Shown here in pieces: positions 59,681 through 64,000 of a stretch of 64,000 nt of DNA. A model generated the notes under the pieces. That model was given only the letters and a program-made list of their open reading frames with translations, did no database searches and was not told the DNA's origin. Source of the DNA: Massilia sp. IC2-477 (GTDB taxonomy: Bacteria; Pseudomonadota; Gammaproteobacteria; Burkholderiales; Burkholderiaceae_D); contig NZ_JAJFEQ010000004.1 in NCBI RefSeq assembly GCF_020707265.1, forward strand, positions 434,001 to 498,000, in the 5' to 3' direction. Made by a program: the position numbers and the translations under genes. How positions within the stretch are numbered: position 1 is the first letter of the stretch; every line of letters begins with the position of its first letter.

Positions 59681-60706
59681 ATGGATTCCGAGAACAAGAA
59701 GCCCGTCGATGCGCCCGCGCCTTCGCGCCGGCGCTTCGTCAGCACCGTCGCCACCGGCATCGCGGCCTCGGCCGCCGCCGTCCCCGCACTGGCCCAGCAA
59801 TCCGAGGGCAGCCAGCCGCCGCCCGGCCGCGCGCGCGAAGCCGCCGCGCGCTACCCGGCGCCGCCCTTCCCCAACCAGCAGCAGCCCTGGCCGGGCCTGG
59901 CCGCGAAGATGACGCCGCGCCCCGACCATGGCGAGACCACCTACCGCGGCAGCGGGCGCCTGGCCGGACGCAAGGCGCTGGTGACGGGTGGGGACTCCGG
60001 CATCGGCCGCGCCGCCGTGATCGCCTTTGCGCGCGAAGGCGCCGACGTGGCCATCAACTACCTGCCGGCCGAAGAGCAGGATGCCCAGGAAGTGGTGCAG
60101 CTGATTCGCCAGGCTGGCCGCAAGGCGGTGGCGATTCCCGGCGACATCCGCGACGAAGCCTTCTGCCGCAAGCTGGTCGACGAAGCCGTGCGCCAGCTGG
60201 GCGGGCTCGACATCCTGGTTAACAATGCGGCGCGCCAGAAGTCGGCGCAGTCGATCCTCGACATCTCGACGGCCGACTTCGACTGGACCATCAAGACCAA
60301 TGTGTACGCGGTGTTCTGGATTACCAAGGCGGCAGTGCCGCACCTGAAGCCGGGCAGCTGCATCATCAATACGGCCTCGCAGCAGGCCTACGATCCGTCC
60401 GAGAACCTGGTGGACTATGCGTTGACCAAGGCGGCCGAGGTGTCGATGACCAAGTCGCTGGCCAAGCAACTGGCCTCGAAGGGAATCAGGGTGAATGCCG
60501 TGGCGCCGGGTCCGGTGTGGACGCCGCTGCAGGTATCGGGCGGCCAGACGCAGGAGAATCTGAAGAAGTTCGGAGGGGATACGCCGATGAAGCGGCCGGG
60601 CCAGCCGGCCGAACTGGCGGCGACCTACGTGACGCTGGCGTCGGATGAATCGAGCTATACCACCGGACACGTCTACGGGGTGTCCGGTGGCGGCGGCCAG
60701 CCCTGA
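59681..60706 (+). CDS. Exported short-chain dehydrogenase (Tat type)
   Basis: A 341-residue SDR. The N-terminal 45 residues hold a twin-arginine signal ([20 protein letters not shown], cut at ALAQ). The Rossmann site is [20 protein letters not shown]; catalytic Ser and Tyr-x3-Lys lie in [10 protein letters not shown] and [10 protein letters not shown] (about residue 245); NNAAR is conserved. It matches the YghA/YhxC-type SDRs, which use NAD(P)H. Exporting an NAD(P)H enzyme by Tat is explained by cofactor loading before export. The gene is divergent from a TetR gene whose operator is in the gap. Confidence 0.9.
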   Translation: MDSENKKPVDAPAPSRRRFVSTVATGIAASAAAVPALAQQSEGSQPPPGRAREAAARYPAPPFPNQQQPWPGLAAKMTPRPDHGETTYRGSGRLAGRKALVTGGDSGIGRAAVIAFAREGADVAINYLPAEEQDAQEVVQLIRQAGRKAVAIPGDIRDEAFCRKLVDEAVRQLGGLDILVNNAARQKSAQSILDISTADFDWTIKTNVYAVFWITKAAVPHLKPGSCIINTASQQAYDPSENLVDYALTKAAEVSMTKSLAKQLASKGIRVNAVAPGPVWTPLQVSGGQTQENLKKFGGDTPMKRPGQPAELAATYVTLASDESSYTTGHVYGVSGGGGQP

Positions 60707-60773
60707 GGCTGGGCAGGAATAGGTCCTGAGACTGGCGCGCGGGCCGGGGCCGACCCGCGCGCTGCGCCCCGGT

Positions 60774-60881
60774 TCAGCGGCGGCCGAACCAGCTCAGGCG
60801 GGCGAAAAGGGAACCGATGGAACGGGTGGGAATACGGTTGCTGAACAGGCCGGTGTAGTGGCAGCGCTTAGTCACAGTCAT
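60774..60881 (-). CDS. Short 35-residue peptide
   Basis: A 35-residue frame, MTVTKRCHYTGLFSNRIPTR then SIGSLFARLSWFGRR. GGAGAG lies eight bases before the ATG, so translation is plausible. The tail is basic with aromatic residues. No family is recognised. A GC-rich hairpin (60735-60762) stands on the other side between it and the SDR gene. Confidence 0.45.
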   Translation of the reverse strand: MTVTKRCHYTGLFSNRIPTRSIGSLFARLSWFGRR

Positions 60882-61031
60882 TTCTTTTCTCTCCGAAACA
60901 TTACTTAGCACAATAACTACAGTGCAAATAACCTTCTGTGCGCTATCTCGCTTAACGCGCAGCCCGGCCGGTCCTGCCGCGCGCGCCTTGGTACGTTTGA
61001 GCCATATCATGCGACGAGCAAGGCTGGACTC

Positions 61032-61046
61032 TACCCTTGAAGGGTA
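61032..61046. promoter_or_regulatory. Short palindrome before the PRC-barrel gene
   Basis: TACCCTT-G-AAGGGTA is a perfect 15-base palindrome, 43 bases before the PRC-barrel start. It may be an operator, but no regulator gene is adjacent. The rest of the gap from 60882 holds no gene. Confidence 0.4.
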
Positions 61047-61089
61047 AGCCTGCTGTCTTGCGGGTATTTCATGCACAAGGAGGTGAATG

Positions 61090-61773
61090 ATGAGCTACGC
61101 AGATCGTGACAGATATGGCATGTACAGGCACACGCGCAGCACCGGACCCGGGCCGGCGCTGATGGGCGCCGATACGCTGATCGGCGACAGCGTCGTGAAT
61201 GCACAGGAAGAAGACCTCGGCGACATCAAGGAAATCATGCTGGACATGCAGACAGGCCAGGTGGCCTACGCCGTGCTGGCCTTCGGCGGCTTCCTCGGCA
61301 TCGGCGAAAAGCTGTTCGCCGTGCCATGGCAGGCCCTGCACCTGGACACCGTCAACAAGCGCATGGTGCTCAACGTCGAGAAGGAAAGATTGAAAAACGC
61401 GCCGGGCTTCGACAAGGACGCCTGGCCCGACATGAGCGACATGAGCTGGGCCAGCAGCATCCACAGCTTCTACGGCACCGACCCGCAGCGTTCCGGGGCG
61501 CCAACGATGGGCCCGGGCAGCTCGATGGGTGGCGGCATGATCGGCAGCGCCAGCTCGGATGCCGGCTCCGCGATGGGCCGTGGTATGGGTTCCAGCGTGG
61601 GTGCAGGCTCGGCCGGAAGCAGCGGCGGCGCCGGCAGCAGCCTAGGTGCCAGCGTCGGCTCGGGCAGCCTGCATGGCGATTCGTACGGGGTCGGCGGCAG
61701 CGCCGATCCACGGCCCAGTCATGAAGGCGACGACAAGGACCTGAGCCGCATCCGCGGCAGCAATATCGGCTGA
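61090..61773 (+). CDS. PRC-barrel domain protein with Gly/Ser-rich tail
   Basis: A 227-residue protein. The PRC-barrel domain (ADTLIGDSVVNAQEEDLGDI, GQVAYAVLAFGGFLGIGEKL, VPWQALHLDTVNKRMVL) occupies about residues 25-105; the remaining 120 residues are Gly/Ser/Ala/Met-rich and probably disordered. PRC-barrel proteins bind RNA or act in photosystems and stress; here a stress or envelope role is a guess. The start follows AGGAGG by six bases; an ATG one codon earlier is too close. Confidence 0.85.
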   Translation: MSYADRDRYGMYRHTRSTGPGPALMGADTLIGDSVVNAQEEDLGDIKEIMLDMQTGQVAYAVLAFGGFLGIGEKLFAVPWQALHLDTVNKRMVLNVEKERLKNAPGFDKDAWPDMSDMSWASSIHSFYGTDPQRSGAPTMGPGSSMGGGMIGSASSDAGSAMGRGMGSSVGAGSAGSSGGAGSSLGASVGSGSLHGDSYGVGGSADPRPSHEGDDKDLSRIRGSNIG

Positions 61774-61776
61774 TCT

Positions 61777-61882
61777 GTAGGGTGGGCGGATTTTCCGCCC
61801 ACGCGGTCAACCGCTGTCAACGCCACCGCGAAACTTCATATTGCACGTATCACCGCGTGGGCGGCAAAGCCGCCCACCCTAC
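61777..61882. repeat. GTAGGGTGGGC-type intergenic repeat, copy 3
   Basis: Ends GTAGGGTGGGCGG and CCGCCCACCCTAC are exact inverted repeats; the inner pair CCGCCCACGCGGT and ACCGCGTGGGCGG is also exact. The layout is the same as copy 1 with a different middle. It sits between the PRC-barrel gene and the hrpA stop, both ending toward it. Confidence 0.85.
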
Positions 61883-61895
61883 GAACTTCCACTAC

Positions 61896-64000
61896 TCAGC
61901 GTATCATCGACTCCCACACCTTCTGCAAGCGCTTGGCCGACACCGGCATCGGCGTCCTCAGCTCCTGCGCGAACAGCGACACCCGCAGCTCCTCCAGCAT
62001 CCAGCGGAACTCGATCATGCGCGGATCGTTGTTCTTGCCCGCCTGGTTCTTCAGCGTGCGCTGGAACTGGCTGGCCGCGTTCTGCCATTCCGCCATCAGC
62101 TGCGCGTCGCGCGAGGGATTGCCGCGCAGTTTCTCGATGCGCACATTGATCGCCTTCAGGTAGCGCGGGAAGTGCGCCAGCTGGCTGTACTCGTTGTCGG
62201 CGATGAAGCGCTTGTGGATCAATCCCTGCAGCTGCGCCTGGATATCCTGCTGCACCGCCTGCGGCAGGCTCTGGATGCGCTTCGGCATGCCGTGGAACTC
62301 GGCCAGGATCGACCCCACCAGGCGCGCGATCTCGTTGATCAGGAGGCCAATGCGCCCCTTGCCCTCGTCCTTGCGCTTGTTGAACTCACCGGAGTTGATC
62401 GGCAGCGGATCCTGCAGGCAGGCGATGTCGATCGCCTTGGCGATGATCTGGTCGCGCAGGTCTTCCTGCGTGCCGACGACCATGAACTGCATGCCCATGC
62501 CCTGCAGGCCGGGAATGTTCTTCTCGGCGAACTTGAGCTGGTCCTTGAGCTGCAGCGCGAACAGGCGGCGCAGGCCGACGCGGTGGGTGCGCGCCGCCAC
62601 GTTCGGGTCGTCGAACACTTCCAGGTCGCAGTGCGTGCCCTTGTCCACCAGTGCCGGGAAGCCGATCAGGGTCAGCTTGCCCTGCGTGATCTCGAGCAGT
62701 TCCGGCAGCTCGCCGAAGCTCCAGGTGGTGAGGCCGGTGTGCTGGACGGCGCCCGGCGCCGGCGTCGGCGCCGCCGTGGCGGCAGCCGCCTTCGTTACCG
62801 GCGCATTGCCCTTCCCTTTCGCCGGCGCCGGCGCTGCACTCGGCTGCAAGGCCTGCAGCTTCGCGGGCGCGGCCGGCGTGGCTTCCGCCATCTTCTGGAA
62901 GCTTTCGCGCGCCTGTCCGCCCAGCTCCGCTTGCAGCGTTGCCAGGTTGCGGCCCATGTCGAGCTGGCGCCCGTGCTCGTCGATCACCTTGAAGTTCATG
63001 AACAGGTGCGCCGGCAGGGTCTCGAGCTTGAAGTCGCTCGTGAGCACCCGGGCACTCGTGTGCATGTGGATGTCGGCGATCAGGGCGTCGATCAGGTCAC
63101 CCTTGGCGAAGCGCAGCGGTTCCTGGTGGCGCTCGAAGAACTTCGCCGCGTAGTCCGGCAGCGGCACGCAGTGGCGGCGCAGCTTCTGCGGCAGGGATTT
63201 CAGCAGCAGGTGCACCTTCTCCTTCAGCATGCCCGGCACCAGCCAGCCCGCGCGCTCTTGCGGGATCTGGTTCAGCGCGAACAGCGGCACCGCGAGGGTC
63301 ACGCCGTCGCGCGCGCTGCCTGGCTCGAAGTGGTAGGTCAGGCCCATCTCGATGCCGGTGACGTTCATCGTCTTCGGGAACAGTTCCGTGGTGACGCCGG
63401 CCGCTTCGTGCCGCATCAGCTCTTCGCGGTTCAGGTACAGGAGCTTCGGGTTGTCGCGCGCGGCGTCCTTGTACCACTTCTCGAAACCGGCGCCATTCAC
63501 GACCGTGTGCGGGATCTCGTTATCGTAGAAGGCGGCGATCAGCTGTTCGTCCACCAGCACGTCCAGGCGGCGCGACTTGTGTTCGAGGTTCTCGATTTCG
63601 CGTACCAGCTTGTGGTTGTGCGCGAAGAACGGCGCACGGGTTTCGTAGTCGCCCGCCACCAGCGCGTCGCGGATGAAGATCTCGCGCGCTTCCGTCGGGT
63701 TGTGCTGGCTGTAGTTGATGCGGCGGTTGCTGTAGACGACGATGCCGTACAGGGTCGCGCGCTCCAGCGCCGTCACCTGGGCCTGGCGCTTCTCCCAGCG
63801 CGGCTCGCCCCAGGATTTCTTGAGCAGGTGCGCGCCGATCTTCTCCACCCATTCCGGCTGGATCTGCGCGATGGTGCGCGCGTACAGGCGCGTGGTCTCG
63901 ACCAGTTCGGCCGCCATCACCCAGCGTCCCGGCTTCTTGGCGAGGTAGGAACCCGGCCAGATGTGGAACTTGATGCCGCGCGCGCCGAGGAACACCGGCT
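61896..64000 (-). CDS. hrpA: ATP-dependent RNA helicase HrpA, C-terminal part
   Basis: The C-terminal 701 residues of an HrpA-type DEAH helicase; the helicase motifs lie beyond the right edge. The visible part contains the RNA-binding/OB-like segment (FLGARGIKFHIWPGSYLAKK, PRWVMAAELVETTRLYAR) and the DUF3418 region (LERATLYGIVVYSNRRINYS, YHFEPGSARDGVTLAVPLFA) and ends with the family-typical VSAKRLQKVWESMIR. An Ala/Pro/Lys-rich linker (PAPAKGKGNAPVTKAAAATA) interrupts it, as in many betaproteobacterial HrpA proteins. Its role is likely in rRNA, mRNA or stalled-ribosome processing. Confidence 0.93.
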   Translation of the reverse strand, partial: PVFLGARGIKFHIWPGSYLAKKPGRWVMAAELVETTRLYARTIAQIQPEWVEKIGAHLLKKSWGEPRWEKRQAQVTALERATLYGIVVYSNRRINYSQHNPTEAREIFIRDALVAGDYETRAPFFAHNHKLVREIENLEHKSRRLDVLVDEQLIAAFYDNEIPHTVVNGAGFEKWYKDAARDNPKLLYLNREELMRHEAAGVTTELFPKTMNVTGIEMGLTYHFEPGSARDGVTLAVPLFALNQIPQERAGWLVPGMLKEKVHLLLKSLPQKLRRHCVPLPDYAAKFFERHQEPLRFAKGDLIDALIADIHMHTSARVLTSDFKLETLPAHLFMNFKVIDEHGRQLDMGRNLATLQAELGGQARESFQKMAEATPAAPAKLQALQPSAAPAPAKGKGNAPVTKAAAATAAPTPAPGAVQHTGLTTWSFGELPELLEITQGKLTLIGFPALVDKGTHCDLEVFDDPNVAARTHRVGLRRLFALQLKDQLKFAEKNIPGLQGMGMQFMVVGTQEDLRDQIIAKAIDIACLQDPLPINSGEFNKRKDEGKGRIGLLINEIARLVGSILAEFHGMPKRIQSLPQAVQQDIQAQLQGLIHKRFIADNEYSQLAHFPRYLKAINVRIEKLRGNPSRDAQLMAEWQNAASQFQRTLKNQAGKNNDPRMIEFRWMLEELRVSLFAQELRTPMPVSAKRLQKVWESMIR

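Noticed and set aside
1..64000. tRNA, rRNA, CRISPR, insertion sequences, phage genes
   Set aside because: I looked for T-loop-like sequences, regular repeats and transposase or integrase motifs on both strands and found none.

Overview
The window is high-GC DNA from a free-living betaproteobacterium. The gene content points to the Massilia/Telluria group of Oxalobacteraceae: an ImuA-ImuB-DnaE2 mutasome, M61 and DUF5916 proteins, TonB receptors, a KaiC-kinase pair and many two-component and c-di-GMP proteins. This placement is inferred from family content, not from a marker gene. I found no rRNA, tRNA, CRISPR array, insertion sequence or phage. The genes form short operons on both strands, and each end cuts a gene: dnaE2 on the left and hrpA on the right.

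Left part (1-17.6 kb): the start of dnaE2 with a LexA box; a PhzF-like protein; an RcnB-like protein; an M61 peptidase; a divergent clpP / ECF sigma factor pair with mirror-image ECF41-type promoters; an acyltransferase with a PH-domain protein; a chemoreceptor; a TonB receptor; a KaiC-like ATPase overlapping a hybrid kinase; a nucleotidyltransferase; very small genes; a DUF2384 protein; and a LivK-type binding protein.

Middle part (17.6-42.2 kb): a small exported protein with no normal start codon, a second TonB receptor, a PBP4-like peptidase, a LytS/LytTR pair, and a QseBC/PmrAB-like pair behind a DegQ protease whose promoter carries two response-regulator-type boxes. Then come ibpA with a heat-shock promoter, a racemase, a metallophosphoesterase, a TetR/cupin module with one operator shared by both genes, a PrcB-domain lipoprotein, a DUF5916 protein, a PAS-GGDEF-EAL protein, arfB, a GNAT enzyme, a lone receiver and LexA-controlled imuA-imuB.

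Right part (42.2-64 kb): an ion antiporter, a degenerate HepT-like gene joined to a DUF4375 gene, an EEP-family phosphatase, an oxidoreductase, a DUF2145 operon, a BCCT transporter, a DUF2760-Hsp70-Hsp70 operon, an MFS pump divergent from a LysR regulator, a TetR gene with two copies of a 20-bp palindrome (one ahead of a tiny CPxC lipoprotein, one facing an exported SDR), a PRC-barrel protein and hrpA.

The strongest new signals are regulatory and can be read directly from the sequence: the paired ECF41-type promoters joining a sigma factor to a ClpP paralogue, the two TetR operator pairs, the response-regulator boxes before degQ, and SOS boxes on mutasome parts lying about 40 kb apart. A family of GTAGGGTGGGC inverted repeats sits in three intergenic gaps.
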